Positions 45,498-54,970 of a stretch of DNA of 64,000 nt are shown here, one piece after another; within the stretch, counting starts at the first letter, position 1, and each line of letters begins with the position of its first letter. The position numbers and the translations under genes were made by a program. The notes under the pieces were generated by a model. That model did not search any database, was not told where the DNA came from, and worked only from the letters and a program-made list of their open reading frames with translations. This DNA is from JADGRB01 sp036267635 (GTDB lineage: Bacteria > Myxococcota_A > Polyangia > Fen-1088), in the NCBI GenBank assembly GCA_036267635.1, contig DATAVR010000006.1, positions 1 to 64,000 of the forward strand, in the 5' to 3' direction.

Positions 45498-46250
45498 GTG
45501 GTACTGGCCCCAAAAGTGAAACTGTCGCTGGTCATTCCCGTCTACAACGAGGCCCCCACGTTACGGGAGATCATCCAGCGCGTCGTGGCGGTCGACTTCG
45601 ACAAGGAGCTGGTGCTGGTCGACGACGGCTCGACCGACGGCAGCCGGGAGTTGCTCGGCGAGCTCCGCGACCAGGGGCTCGAGCGCTGGCTGCCGGACCC
45701 GGGCGCGCGGCGCGGCGCCAACGAGGTGCGGCTCCTCTTGCAGCCGCAGAACATGGGCAAGGGGGCGGCGCTGCGGGCAGGGTTCGCGGCGGCGACCGGC
45801 GACATCGTGGTCATCCAGGACGCCGATCTGGAATACGACCCGCGGGACATCCCGGGGCTGGTCAAGCCGATCCTCGAAGGCAACGCCGACGTCGTCTTCG
45901 GGTCGCGCTTCATCGGGGCCTCGCACCGGGTGCTCTACTTCTGGCACATGGTCGTCAACCGTGGTCTCACGCTGCTCTCGAACATGTTCAACGATCTCAA
46001 CCTGACCGACATCGAGATCTGCTACAAAGCGTTCCGGTCAGAGGTCGCCAAGGCGCTGGTCATCGAGGAGAACCGCTTCGGCGTCGAGCCCGAGCTGACG
46101 GCCAAGGTGGCCAAGATGCGCCTGCGCATCTACGAGGTCCCGGTCAGCTACCGCGGGCGTACCTACGAAGAGGGGAAGAAGATCGGATGGAAGGACGGCG
46201 TCCGCGCCGTCTACGCCATCGTCAAGTACGGCGTCCGGCGCCCCAAGTAG
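45498..46250 (+). CDS. Family 2 glycosyltransferase (dolichyl-phosphate mannose synthase-like)
   Basis: A 250-residue GT2 enzyme with GT-A motifs: LVIPVYNEAPTLREII, VDDGSTDGS, NMGKGAALRAGFAAATGD and the DXD-like QDADLEYDP. The end (IYEVPVSYRGRTYEEGKKIGWKDG) is typical of polyprenyl-phosphate sugar transferases. No membrane helix is present. It transfers a sugar from a nucleotide donor to a lipid phosphate, probably for cell envelope glycans. A GTG start is used. Confidence 0.9.
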   Translation: MVLAPKVKLSLVIPVYNEAPTLREIIQRVVAVDFDKELVLVDDGSTDGSRELLGELRDQGLERWLPDPGARRGANEVRLLLQPQNMGKGAALRAGFAAATGDIVVIQDADLEYDPRDIPGLVKPILEGNADVVFGSRFIGASHRVLYFWHMVVNRGLTLLSNMFNDLNLTDIEICYKAFRSEVAKALVIEENRFGVEPELTAKVAKMRLRIYEVPVSYRGRTYEEGKKIGWKDGVRAVYAIVKYGVRRPK

Positions 46251-46523
46251 CTACGGCGTTCGTTGAGCGCGGGCTCGTGGCGCCTTGCGTTTCGCGGACG
46301 CGCGGGCGGTGGCCGTCCGTGACGGCGGCGGTCGGTCGATGGACCCCTCTTGGATACGCAGCCCGCCGCTCGACGGTGGGGCGACGGCGATGCGTCCGGT
46401 CTCGTACAATGAGGGGCCGTTTTTCAGCTGCTCCGGCGACAGCCGATCGGGCGGCGGCGCGGAGGTCGCGCAGCCGAGCGACAGAGCCAAGAGGCCCCCC
46501 GCGAGGAGCGAGCGTCGCCGCAT
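46251..46523 (-). CDS. Small lipoprotein
   Basis: A 90-residue protein with a lipobox signal (LALSLGC near residue 18) and a Pro/Arg-rich, probably disordered body ending in a basic tail. The stop codon directly abuts the stop of the convergent glycosyltransferase gene. It follows enolase on the same strand by 29 bases. No family recognised. Confidence 0.6.
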   Translation of the reverse strand: MRRRSLLAGGLLALSLGCATSAPPPDRLSPEQLKNGPSLYETGRIAVAPPSSGGLRIQEGSIDRPPPSRTATARASAKRKAPRARAQRTP

Positions 46524-46552
46524 GGTAAAGCCGCGGCTAGAGCTTGCCGCCC

Positions 46553-47848
46553 TTACAGTTTGCCAATGGCGCCGCCCCAGATCGCCGAGGCGCCCAGCTC
46601 CTCTTCGATGCGGAGCAGGCGGTTGTACTTGGAGACGCGCTCCGAGCGGGCCAGCGAGCCGGTCTTGATCTGCCCCGAGCGGACGGCCACCGCCAGATCG
46701 GCGATGAAGGTGTCCTCGGTCTCGCCCGAGCGGTGCGAGATGATGGTCGTCCAGCCGTTGCGGTGGGCCATCTCGACCGACTCCAGCGTCTCGGTCAGCG
46801 TCCCGATCTGGTTCACCTTGACGAGCACGCTGTTGGCGGCGCCCTTGGCGATCCCCATCTTGATCCGCTCGGTGTTGGTGACGAAGAGGTCGTCGCCCAC
46901 CAGCTGCACCCGCTTGCCGAGCGCCTGGGTCAGCGCCACCCAGCCGTCCCAGTCGTCTTCGGCCATCCCGTCTTCAATCGACACGATCGGGAACTGCTCG
47001 GAGAGCTTCTTGTAGAACTCGACCATCCCCTTGCCGTCGAGCTCCTTCTTCTCGCCCGGGAGCTTGTAGGTCTTGCTGCTCTTGTCCCACAGCTCGCTCG
47101 AGGCGACGTCGAGCGCCAGCGCCACCTCCTTGCCCGGCTTGTAGCCGGCCTTCTCTATCGCCTCGACGACGATCGCGCAGGCCGCCTCGGCGCCCGGCAG
47201 GTCGGGGGCGAAGCCCCCCTCGTCGCCGACGCCGGTCGACGCCTTCTTGTCGTGCAGGATCTTCTTCAGTGTATGGAACACCTCGGCCCCGGCCCGCAGC
47301 GCTTCGGAAAAACGCGGCAGCCCCTTGGGGACGATCATGAACTCTTGGAAGTCGAGCGTGTTGTCGGCGTGAGCGCCGCCGTTGATGATGTTCATCAGCG
47401 GCACCGGCAGCACGCGGGCGCCCGGTCCACCCAGGTACTTGTAGAGCGGTACGTCCAGCTCCGCGGCCGCCGCGCGCGCCGCCGCCATCGAGACACCGAG
47501 GATGGCGTTGGCGCCGGCCTTCCCCTTGTTGGGGGTGCCGTCGGCCGTCATCATGGCGTGATCGAGCCCGGCCTGGTCGAAGGCGTCGAGGCCGATCACC
47601 ACCGGGCCCAGGATCTTGTCGACGTTCTCCACCGCCTTCAGCACCCCCTTGCCGAGGTAGCGCTTCTTGTCGCCGTCGCGCAGCTCCAGCGCTTCGTGCT
47701 CGCCGGTCGAAGCGCCCGAGGGGACCGCCGCCGAGCCGACCGCGCCCGAATCGAGCATGACGTCCACTTCGATGGTCGGGTTGCCGCGCGAGTCGAGGAT
47801 TTCGCGGGCGATAACGCTTTCGATGACGGCCTTGGTCGTGAAGCTCAT
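46553..47848 (-). CDS. eno: Enolase
   Basis: A 431-residue enolase of standard length with all hallmarks: AREILDSRGNPTIEVDV start, PSGASTGEHEALELRDGD loop, NIINGGAHADN, VGDEGGFAPDL (catalytic Glu), and SHRSGETEDTFIADLAVA near the end. Converts 2-phosphoglycerate to phosphoenolpyruvate. ATG at 47848 fits family N-termini; divergent from the ClpX-like gene. Confidence 0.97.
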   Translation of the reverse strand: MSFTTKAVIESVIAREILDSRGNPTIEVDVMLDSGAVGSAAVPSGASTGEHEALELRDGDKKRYLGKGVLKAVENVDKILGPVVIGLDAFDQAGLDHAMMTADGTPNKGKAGANAILGVSMAAARAAAAELDVPLYKYLGGPGARVLPVPLMNIINGGAHADNTLDFQEFMIVPKGLPRFSEALRAGAEVFHTLKKILHDKKASTGVGDEGGFAPDLPGAEAACAIVVEAIEKAGYKPGKEVALALDVASSELWDKSSKTYKLPGEKKELDGKGMVEFYKKLSEQFPIVSIEDGMAEDDWDGWVALTQALGKRVQLVGDDLFVTNTERIKMGIAKGAANSVLVKVNQIGTLTETLESVEMAHRNGWTTIISHRSGETEDTFIADLAVAVRSGQIKTGSLARSERVSKYNRLLRIEEELGASAIWGGAIGKL

Positions 47849-47958
47849 AGGGTCGTTTTCTAGCGCACATGCCAGCGAGGGCGCCAGATAAAACACCCGC
47901 TCGAAGCCGCGTTGTTGGCGAGGTTGCGCCGCCGGTGGGATACTCCGAAGCCGTTTCC

Positions 47959-49017
47959 ATGAAGACCAACCCCCGGCCCGAGCAAAAGCGGCTTTTGACG
48001 CCGCGCCAGATCTTCGCCTACCTGGATCGCTACGTGGTCGGGCAGGAGCGCGCCAAGCGCACCATCGCCATCGCCGCCTACAACCACCTGAAGCGCTGCG
48101 CCCAGCCGACGCCGGCCGGCAAGCGCCTCATCAAGAAGTCGAACGTCCTTCTGCTGGGGCCGACCGGCTCGGGCAAGACGCACATCGCCCGGACGCTGGC
48201 GCAGTGCCTCGACGTGCCGTTCACCGTCGCCGACGCCACCGAGTACACCGAGGCCGGGTACTACGGGAAGGACGTCGAGGTGATGGTCGGCGAGCTCCTG
48301 CACCACGCCGAGCAGGACGTGGAGCTGGCGCAGCGGGGGATCGTCTTCATCGACGAGATCGACAAGATCGCCCGCCGCAGCCAGGGGGCGCGGACCGGCG
48401 CCGGCACCCGCGACATCGGCGGCGAAGGCGTCCAGCAGGCGCTGCTCAAGGTGCTGGAGGGGCGCGAGATCTTCGCGCCGCTCAACGTGACGCAACACTG
48501 GAACAAGCACGACTTCGTGGTGCTCGACACCCAGGACGTTCTCTTCATCGCCGCGGGGACCTTCTCCGACCTGCGGCTCGCCGACCTGAGCAAACCGGTC
48601 GGCTTCGGCGCGGGCGCCGACGCCGCCGGGCCCAAGAGCCGCCGGGTCACCGAGAAGGAGCTGGTCGACTATGGCCTGCTGGCCGAGTTCCTGGGGCGCA
48701 TCCCGGTGCGCGTCGAGCTCGACCCGCTGTCGGAGGACGACCTCTTTTTGGTGATGACCGGGCCGCCGGACGCCGTGGTGCGCGAGTACCAGGCGCTCTT
48801 GAAGATGGACGGCGTCGACCTGCAGTTCACCGACGGCGCCCTGCGCCTGGTGGCGCAGCACTGCATCCAGCGGCGTACGGGGGCCCGCAGCCTGCGGACG
48901 ATCGTCGAAGGGATCTGCCACGACATCATGTTCGACGCGCCCGAGCGCAAGGGCGAGACGATCACCCTCGACGCCGACTTCGTCGCCGAGCGGCTCGAGC
49001 GCGAAGCCGCGGTATGA
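47959..49017 (+). CDS. ClpX-like AAA+ ATPase without N-terminal zinc domain
   Basis: A 352-residue protein matching ClpX from its LTPRQIFAYLDRYVVGQE start through the AAA+ module: Walker A GPTGSGKT, Walker B IVFIDEIDKIARR, arginine finger EFLGRIPV and sensor RTGARSLR. It lacks the roughly 60-residue zinc-binding domain. Pore loop 1 reads GYYG where ClpX has GYVG, the RKH-loop region is replaced by THWNKH-like sequence (QHWNKHDF), and the ClpP-docking IGF is VGF. Probably a substrate-selective unfoldase working with ClpP or alone. The stop overlaps metF. Confidence 0.87.
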   Translation: MKTNPRPEQKRLLTPRQIFAYLDRYVVGQERAKRTIAIAAYNHLKRCAQPTPAGKRLIKKSNVLLLGPTGSGKTHIARTLAQCLDVPFTVADATEYTEAGYYGKDVEVMVGELLHHAEQDVELAQRGIVFIDEIDKIARRSQGARTGAGTRDIGGEGVQQALLKVLEGREIFAPLNVTQHWNKHDFVVLDTQDVLFIAAGTFSDLRLADLSKPVGFGAGADAAGPKSRRVTEKELVDYGLLAEFLGRIPVRVELDPLSEDDLFLVMTGPPDAVVREYQALLKMDGVDLQFTDGALRLVAQHCIQRRTGARSLRTIVEGICHDIMFDAPERKGETITLDADFVAERLEREAAV

Positions 49018-49898
49018 AGATCTCCACGCTGCTGTCTGACCCCGGCCGCAAGGTCTTCTCGTTCGAGCTGTTCCCGCCCAAGACCGACGCCGGCCGGCTG
49101 GCGCTGGAGCGGACCATCCGCGATTTGGCCGAGCTCTCGCCGGCCTTTGTTTCAGTGACCTATGGCGCGGGCGGTTCGACGCGCGCCAAGACGCTGGAGC
49201 TGGTGCAGTGGATCGAGCGCGAGGCGCGCCTCTGCGCCATGGCCCACCTCACCTGCGTCGGCGCGACCGAGTCGGAGATCGCCGGCGTGCTCGACAAGCT
49301 CGTCGAGGCCGGGATCGAAAACGTGATGGCCCTGCGGGGCGATCCGCCGGCCGGGCAGGAGCGGTTCGAGCGGACCGCCGGCGGTTTCGGCTTCGCCGCC
49401 GATCTGGTCGCCTTCATCCGCAAGCGTTACGGGACGAAGATCTGTCTGGGAGGCGCCGGCAACCCCGAGGGGCACCTCGAGTGCCGCGACATCGATCAAG
49501 ACATCCGCCATTTGAAGGCCAAGGTCGACGCCGGCCTCGATTTCGTGGTCACCCAGCTCTTCTTCGACAACCGCTTCTACTTCGACTTCGTGGCCCGCGC
49601 GCGCGCCGCCGGCATCACCGTCCCGATCGTCCCCGGCCTGATGCCGATCCGGACCCTCGCCGGGATCGAAAGGATGACCAAGCTCTCGGGCGCCAGCATC
49701 CCACCAGCGCTGCAGGCGGAGCTCGAACGTTGCCGAGACGACGAGGCGGCGACGCTCGCGCTCGGCATCGCCCAGACCACCGCCCAGGCCGTGGAGCTGC
49801 TCCACGGCGGCGCGCCAGGCATCCACTTCTACACGCTGAACCAGTCCCCCGCGACGCGCGTCATCCTGACCGCGCTCAAGACCGCACGCCTGGCCTAG
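49014..49898 (+). CDS. metF: Methylenetetrahydrofolate reductase
   Basis: A 294-residue TIM-barrel flavoprotein with the MetF blocks FSFELFPPKTDAG, FVSVTYGAGGSTR, HLTCVGAT, NVMALRGDPP, GAGNPEGH, VTQLFFDN and PGLMPI. It reduces 5,10-methylene-THF to 5-methyl-THF for methionine synthesis. ATG overlaps the stop of the ClpX-like gene. Confidence 0.95.
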   Translation: MKISTLLSDPGRKVFSFELFPPKTDAGRLALERTIRDLAELSPAFVSVTYGAGGSTRAKTLELVQWIEREARLCAMAHLTCVGATESEIAGVLDKLVEAGIENVMALRGDPPAGQERFERTAGGFGFAADLVAFIRKRYGTKICLGGAGNPEGHLECRDIDQDIRHLKAKVDAGLDFVVTQLFFDNRFYFDFVARARAAGITVPIVPGLMPIRTLAGIERMTKLSGASIPPALQAELERCRDDEAATLALGIAQTTAQAVELLHGGAPGIHFYTLNQSPATRVILTALKTARLA

Positions 49899-49899
49899 A

Positions 49900-50346
49900 C
49901 TAACGTTCGACGTCGACGCGATCGGGGAGCTCGTTGCCGCCGATCGGATCGGGTGGGAAGTGCTCCGCCAGCCTGTCGCCGATCACCCCTACCGCGTGCT
50001 CGATTCCCGCCGTCAGGTCGCCGGCGCGGAAGTCGATCTGTAGGAGGTCGGAGATCTGGCGCCAGAACCCGTCGCTGACGCGCTCGTGGATGCCGACGTC
50101 TCCGAGCACCGCGAAACGGCGGAGCCTCGGCGCGACGAACAGCAGCACGCCGTTGCGGCGGCGGGTCTGGTTCATCCGCAGGCGCGCGAATGCCGCATCG
50201 GCCGCGCGCCGGACGTCGCCCCAAAAGTAGAACCGCGCCACGGCGACGCGGATTTGCCCCGAGGTCCGCTGCTCGACCGTCCGGATCGCCGCCTCGACGC
50301 GTTCGAGATCGATGCCGTGGATCGACCTCGGCTGGGCCGGCGTCAC
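49900..50346 (-). CDS. TPM-domain protein (cytoplasmic-type)
   Basis: A 148-residue protein starting at a GTG overlapping the stop of the upstream TPM gene. It contains a TPM-like fold (EAAIRTVEQRTSGQIRVAV, NGVLLFVAPRLRRFAVLGDVGI, ISDLLQIDFRAGDLTAGI). No signal peptide. Third gene of a LemA-TPM-TPM operon. Confidence 0.75.
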   Translation of the reverse strand: MTPAQPRSIHGIDLERVEAAIRTVEQRTSGQIRVAVARFYFWGDVRRAADAAFARLRMNQTRRRNGVLLFVAPRLRRFAVLGDVGIHERVSDGFWRQISDLLQIDFRAGDLTAGIEHAVGVIGDRLAEHFPPDPIGGNELPDRVDVER

Positions 50347-51071
50347 CACGACCCGGAGGCGCCTCCGCCGCCCGAGCCACCGCCGCCACCCGAAAAGCCA
50401 CCGCCGCCGCCCCAACCACCGCCACCACCGCCCCAACCGCCGCCACCGCCGCGATTCCCGCTGGCCAGGATCACCGCCGCCAACACCGGATGGGTGACGA
50501 GGAAGACGCCGCCCAAGAGGACCAGGAGCACGATCACCAGCGAGACCCACCCGGGCGTCTTGTGGGCTGTCTCGGGCCCGGCGGCGCTGCCGATCGTCGC
50601 GGTCAGCTGGTCGACGGCGATCCGAACCGCGCCGTCGGCGTCGCCGGCGCGAATCCGGGGGACCATCTCGTCGTTGATGATCCGGGAGGCCAGCACGTCG
50701 GGGACGCGATCCTCCAGGCCGTAGCCGACCTCGATTCGCAGGCGGTGATCATCCTTGAAGATGAACAGCACCAGCCCGTCATCGATCCCCTTGCGGCCGA
50801 CCTTCCAGCGCTCGAACGCCTTGACCGCCCAGTCCTCGATCGGGACGCCGCCCGTCGTGTGATCGATGTAGATGAGCAGCTGATGGCTGGTCTGCTGGGC
50901 GTAGTCGCCGAGGCGGGTGTCGAGCTCCGTGCGCGCCTGCGGGGACAGGAAGTCGGCCCGATCGGTCACCCAATCGGTCGGTGGCGGCGGGATCGGCGTC
51001 TCGGCGTGGGCCGCGGCGGCCGCGAGACAGGCCGCCAGCGCGACGACGAGAGCGCTGCTGCGCGCGCGCAT
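50343..51071 (-). CDS. TPM-domain membrane protein (YgcG-like)
   Basis: A 242-residue protein with signal peptide (to AHAE), TPM domain (about 35-160; VTDRADFLSPQARTELDTRL, NDEMVPRIRAGD), a membrane helix (about 172-195) and a Gly/Trp-rich tail (GGGWGGGGGG repeats ending GGGASGSW). This is the YgcG type that accompanies LemA. It is thought to work in envelope processes. In operon with 51080-51679 and 49900-50346. Confidence 0.85.
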   Translation of the reverse strand: MRARSSALVVALAACLAAAAAHAETPIPPPPTDWVTDRADFLSPQARTELDTRLGDYAQQTSHQLLIYIDHTTGGVPIEDWAVKAFERWKVGRKGIDDGLVLFIFKDDHRLRIEVGYGLEDRVPDVLASRIINDEMVPRIRAGDADGAVRIAVDQLTATIGSAAGPETAHKTPGWVSLVIVLLVLLGGVFLVTHPVLAAVILASGNRGGGGGWGGGGGGWGGGGGFSGGGGGSGGGGASGSW

Positions 51072-51079
51072 GGGGCGCC

Positions 51080-51679
51080 TCAGAACTGAACGTGCGGCGC
51101 CGTCGCCGCGCCGGCCTGCGCCTGGAAGTACGCCTTCTGCGGGAACTTACTGCCGAACAGGCTGGCGACCACCACGGTGGGAAAGCGGTTGCGGGTGGTG
51201 TTGTAGGCCTGCGCCGCCTCGTTGAACCGCATGCGCTCGACCGCGATCCGGTTCTCCGTCCCTTCGAGCTGCACCTGAAGATCCCGGAACGCCTGGGTCG
51301 CCTTCAGGTCGGGATACTTCTCCGACACGACCAACAGCCGAGAGAGCGCCGACGACAGGCCGTCCTGCGCCTGCTGAAACCGCTTCAGCGCCTCCGGATC
51401 ATTCGCGATCTTCTCGGTCGCCTGCGCCGACACCTGACCGACCTGCGCCCGGGCCTGGGTCACCGCGGTGAAGGTGTCCTTTTCGAACTTGGCCGCCCCC
51501 TTCACGGTCTCGACCAGGTTGGGGACCAGATCGGCCCGTCGCTGATAGGCGTTTTCGACCTGCGCCCACTGCGCGTCGACCGCCTGATCGAGGCCGACCA
51601 GCTTGTTGTAGCCGCCGACGCACGACAGGCCGAGGACAGCCAGCAATCCGAGAACGGCGATGACGCCGAATTTACCCAT
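51080..51679 (-). CDS. lemA: LemA-family protein
   Basis: A 199-residue protein with one N-terminal membrane helix and the LemA helical domain: NKLVGLDQAVDAQWAQVENAYQRRADLVPNLVETVKG, DGLSSALSRLLVVSEKYPDLKATQAFRDLQVQLEGTENRIAVER, then NTTRNRFPTVVVASLFG. First gene of an operon with two TPM genes, the common LemA arrangement. Confidence 0.93.
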   Translation of the reverse strand: MGKFGVIAVLGLLAVLGLSCVGGYNKLVGLDQAVDAQWAQVENAYQRRADLVPNLVETVKGAAKFEKDTFTAVTQARAQVGQVSAQATEKIANDPEALKRFQQAQDGLSSALSRLLVVSEKYPDLKATQAFRDLQVQLEGTENRIAVERMRFNEAAQAYNTTRNRFPTVVVASLFGSKFPQKAYFQAQAGAATAPHVQF

Positions 51680-51740
51680 GGTGCCGTGAAGGTAGGCACC
51701 GGACCCCAGCCGACAACCGGAAAACGGCGCCGTCGGCCGA

Positions 51741-51932
51741 CTAATTCAGGCGCTGGTCGCGGCTGGCGCGGGGCTCGTCGAGCAGGTCGAGGCTCCGGTC
51801 GGCGGCGAACAGCTCGCCGACCAGGTCGGCGTCCATGGCCCGCCGCTGGTGCCAGGAGCCGACCATGTAGCCGGCCACGGCGCAGGCACCGCCTGCCACG
51901 ACGAAGAGTGCGCTGATGAAGCCGTTCAACAT
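51741..51932 (-). CDS. Small single-helix membrane protein
   Basis: A 63-residue protein: one helix (about 4-26) then a charged tail with Asp, Glu and Arg (ADRSLDLLDEPRASRDQRLN). ATG at 51932 has GGGGG upstream. No homology recognised. It lies before lemA on the same strand with a 61-bp gap. Confidence 0.5.
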   Translation of the reverse strand: MLNGFISALFVVAGGACAVAGYMVGSWHQRRAMDADLVGELFAADRSLDLLDEPRASRDQRLN

Positions 51933-52118
51933 TTGTCCCCCGAAAGATGAAATCGGAGGGCCGGCCCAATTACTTGAATGGGGCGCGTCAGTTTGTCGCG
52001 GCAGGCTGGCCCTGTGCAGCTTCTCCACAGAGTGCGTTGGTAATTCGACACCGGACGCGGGGTTCGGGCGCGGGCAGCGGCGGGAATTTCGCGACTCTGC
52101 CGTGGCACATCGACTGCA

Positions 52119-52268
52119 ATGCGAAGTCGCATGCGTCGCGCCTTGATGAATCTGCTTCCTGCCCTGGTCACGTTCGCGCCGTCGTTGTTCGTCCTCGCGA
52201 TCACGATCCTGGCCATCGCCAACAACCTCCACGGGCTCGCCCGGGTTCGGATGCCCCATGCGGGCTGA
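52119..52268 (+). CDS. Very small membrane protein overlapping the MMPL transporter start
   Basis: A 49-residue frame (ATG 52119; ATG 52146 gives 40 residues) with a basic start and one hydrophobic helix (LVTFAPSLFVLAITILAIANNL). Its stop overlaps the transporter ATG by 11 bases, so the two could be translationally coupled. Shine-Dalgarno is poor, so this is tentative. Confidence 0.4.
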   Translation: MRSRMRRALMNLLPALVTFAPSLFVLAITILAIANNLHGLARVRMPHAG

Positions 52269-54837
52269 AGCGAAGCCGCGGGAAGCGAAGCCGCTGGAAG
52301 CGAAGCCGCTGGCTGGCGAGCGCTGGGCCCGCTGGACCGCCCGGCGTCGCTGGGCGATCTTGGGGGGCGCGCTGGTGGTGGGGGCGGCCGCCGCTCCGAT
52401 CGCCGCGCGACTGCCGCTCTACGGCGACCTGTCGTACCTGCTGCCACCCGCGACGCAATCGGTGCGCGATCTGCACGCGCTGGAGTCGCGGGCGCAGGTG
52501 TTCGGAACCGTCATCGTGGCGGTCGAGTCGGACGACGCCGCCCGGCGGCTGGCGGCGGCGGAGCTGGTGCGCGATCGCCTGCGGGCGCTCCCCGCGAGCG
52601 TGCTCATCGGCGTCGACTACGACAGTGGCACGCGCGACCGGTTCGCCTGGGCCAACCGCTACCTGCTGGCGCCGGCCGACGAGATGCGCGGCGTCCGCGA
52701 CGAGCTGGCGGCGCGCAAGGCGCGGCTCAACCCGCTCTACGTATCGCTGGACGACGACGCGAGCGACGCGGGCGCGAAGGCCGGGCCGCCGATCGGCGAG
52801 CGCCTGGCCACGCTGAAGCGGCAGATGGACGCCGCCAAGGCGGGGGCGGATCACCCGGCGCCGATGCTCTCCGGGGACGGACGGCTGCAGCTGGTGGTGG
52901 CGCGGACGCGCTTTCCGGCCGACGAGGTGTCGCGCAACGTTGCCGTCGTCGAGGCCGCCGAGCGCGCCGCCGCCGAGGCGCGCCGTTTGGGCGGCCCGGC
53001 CGTGCAAATAGGAATCACCGGCGACGTTGCCAACGCAGCCCAGGAGCACCAGGCGCTCTTGGGCGGGATGGTGCGGGCGACGATCTTCACCACCGCCATC
53101 GTGGCGCTCGGCCTGCTGCTCTTCTTTGGCGCGGCGGCGCCCGTGGCGGCGCTCTTGGGGGCGTTGACCGTCGGCGCCCTCGTCACCTTCGCCTTCGCCT
53201 TCTTCAGCATCGGTCATCTGAATTTGGCGACGGCCTTTCTCGCGCCCATCGTAGTAGGCAACGGGATCAACTTCGGCATCATTCTGCTCGCCCGCTACTT
53301 CGAGGAGCGGAAGCTCTCCGCCGATCCGACCGTGGCGCTCGGCGCGGCGGTGCAGGGGAGCTTCGGCGGGACGCTGGCCGCCGCGCTCACGGCGTCGGTC
53401 TCCTACGCCTCGCTGCTGACCACGCAGTTTCGCGGCTTCCGCCACTTCGGGGTGATCGGCGGCGTCGGGATCCTCTGCTGCTGGGCGGCGACGTTCTTGA
53501 TCCTGCCCGCCGCGCTGGCGGTGCTGGAAAAATGGCATCTCGGCAGCGGCCGGTCGCCGGCACGGTTGGGACGGGGATTGGCGGCGTTGGTTCCGTGCCG
53601 GCGGCCGGTCGTCGTCGGGATGACGGCGCTGGTTCTGGTGGGCTCGGCGGTGGGCGCGGCCCGCTACCTGGCGGGGCGGCCCTTCGAGGGGGACTTCAAC
53701 AACCTGCGGTCGAGCGGCGCGGCGATGCGCGAGACGCTGCGCTGGAACGCCGCGATCGATCGCGCCTTCGGCCGGGGGATCTCTGGCGGCACGGTGATCG
53801 CGCTGCCGACGCGCGAGCGGGCGCGCGAGGTGGCCGCGCGGTTGCGCGCCGCCGACGCCGGCAAGCCCGACAAGCAGCGGCTGTTCGCCCGGGTGACGAC
53901 GCTCGACGATCTGGTGCCGCCCGATCAGGACGACAAGCTCGAGGTGCTCGCCGACATCCGGCGCCTGCTCACCAAGGCGACGCTGGCGTCGATGAGCGAG
54001 ACCGATCGCCGCATCGCCCGCGAGCTCGACCCGCCGGCCGTCGTCGACCGCATCGCCGACGCCGACGTGCCGGCCGCGCTCGGCTGGCCCTTCACCGAGA
54101 AGGACGGGACGCGCGGGCGGCTGCTGGTGGCCAAGACAGGCGCGGGCTTCGATCTGTGGCGCACCGACGATCTCGAGCGCTTCGTCGCCAGCTTCCGTGC
54201 GCTGGGGCTCGGGTCGGATCTGGTCGTCGGCGGCAACGCCTTCGTCCAGCACGACATCGTCGGCTCCGTCGACCACGACGGCCCGCGGGCGACGATCGTG
54301 GCGGCGCTCGGCGCGGTGCTGGTGGTGCTGGCGGTGCTGGGCGCGACCCGGCAGGCGGCGATCACCATCGGCTGCGGCGCCGTCGGCGTGTTTCTGCTGC
54401 TGACGGCGGCGGGCCTCTTGGGGATTCGAATCAACTTCCTCGATTTCGTGGCGCTCCCGATCACCATCGGCATTGGGATCGACTACGCCGTCAACATCGC
54501 CGCCCGCCACCGCGCCGAAGCGGCGGCCGGCAGCGCCAACGCTGGTGTCGTCGGCTCGGCGGCGCGGATCCTGGCCGCGACCGGTCCGGCGGTGGCGCTC
54601 TGCTCCTTCACCACCGTGGTCGGCTACGCCTCGCTGCTCTTTTCGGCAAACCGAGGAATCCGCTCGTTCGGTCTCTCCGCGCTCATCGGCGAGCTGACCT
54701 GCGTCTTCGCCGCCCTCATCCTCGCCCCCGCGCTGCTCGATCTCCGCCTCTCCCGATTCCGCACGACGCGCCCCGCGCCCCGGGCCAGTCTCCACGACGT
54801 CGCAACTGAATCGTCTTTGGAAACCTTGCGGGCGTAA
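52258..54837 (+). CDS. MMPL-type RND transporter
   Basis: An 859-residue transporter with two similar halves, each with one helix, a large periplasmic loop and five helices. Sterol-sensing-like blocks include GNGINFGIILLARYFEERK in the first half and GIGIDYAVNIAARHRAEA in the second. Similar to hopanoid/lipid exporters of the HpnN type. The N-terminus is encoded by three 15-bp tandem repeats (residues 4-18, EAKPL units). Lipid cargo is likely but unproven. Confidence 0.88.
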   Translation: MRAEAKPREAKPLEAKPLAGERWARWTARRRWAILGGALVVGAAAAPIAARLPLYGDLSYLLPPATQSVRDLHALESRAQVFGTVIVAVESDDAARRLAAAELVRDRLRALPASVLIGVDYDSGTRDRFAWANRYLLAPADEMRGVRDELAARKARLNPLYVSLDDDASDAGAKAGPPIGERLATLKRQMDAAKAGADHPAPMLSGDGRLQLVVARTRFPADEVSRNVAVVEAAERAAAEARRLGGPAVQIGITGDVANAAQEHQALLGGMVRATIFTTAIVALGLLLFFGAAAPVAALLGALTVGALVTFAFAFFSIGHLNLATAFLAPIVVGNGINFGIILLARYFEERKLSADPTVALGAAVQGSFGGTLAAALTASVSYASLLTTQFRGFRHFGVIGGVGILCCWAATFLILPAALAVLEKWHLGSGRSPARLGRGLAALVPCRRPVVVGMTALVLVGSAVGAARYLAGRPFEGDFNNLRSSGAAMRETLRWNAAIDRAFGRGISGGTVIALPTRERAREVAARLRAADAGKPDKQRLFARVTTLDDLVPPDQDDKLEVLADIRRLLTKATLASMSETDRRIARELDPPAVVDRIADADVPAALGWPFTEKDGTRGRLLVAKTGAGFDLWRTDDLERFVASFRALGLGSDLVVGGNAFVQHDIVGSVDHDGPRATIVAALGAVLVVLAVLGATRQAAITIGCGAVGVFLLLTAAGLLGIRINFLDFVALPITIGIGIDYAVNIAARHRAEAAAGSANAGVVGSAARILAATGPAVALCSFTTVVGYASLLFSANRGIRSFGLSALIGELTCVFAALILAPALLDLRLSRFRTTRPAPRASLHDVATESSLETLRA
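52267..52311 (+). repeat. 15-bp tandem repeat, three copies, coding
   Basis: Units GAAGCGAAGCCGCGG, then GAAGCGAAGCCGCTG twice. In frame in the transporter N-terminus (EAKPR, EAKPL, EAKPL). Confidence 0.85.
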
Positions 54838-54970
54838 GCAATTGCGCTCCGGAGCTCACTGCCGCCTCCGCAGCACTCACCGCGTTGCTTGCCGAAAATT
54901 TCGCACCGCGAGAAGCTGCAGGTGAATACAAAGTCAGACGCACGATCGAAGTGTCGCGGTAGGGGAGCGC

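Noticed and set aside
52201..54795. 864-codon minus-strand frame opposite the MMPL transporter
   Set aside because: Antisense shadow of a clear transporter; no start signal or domain.
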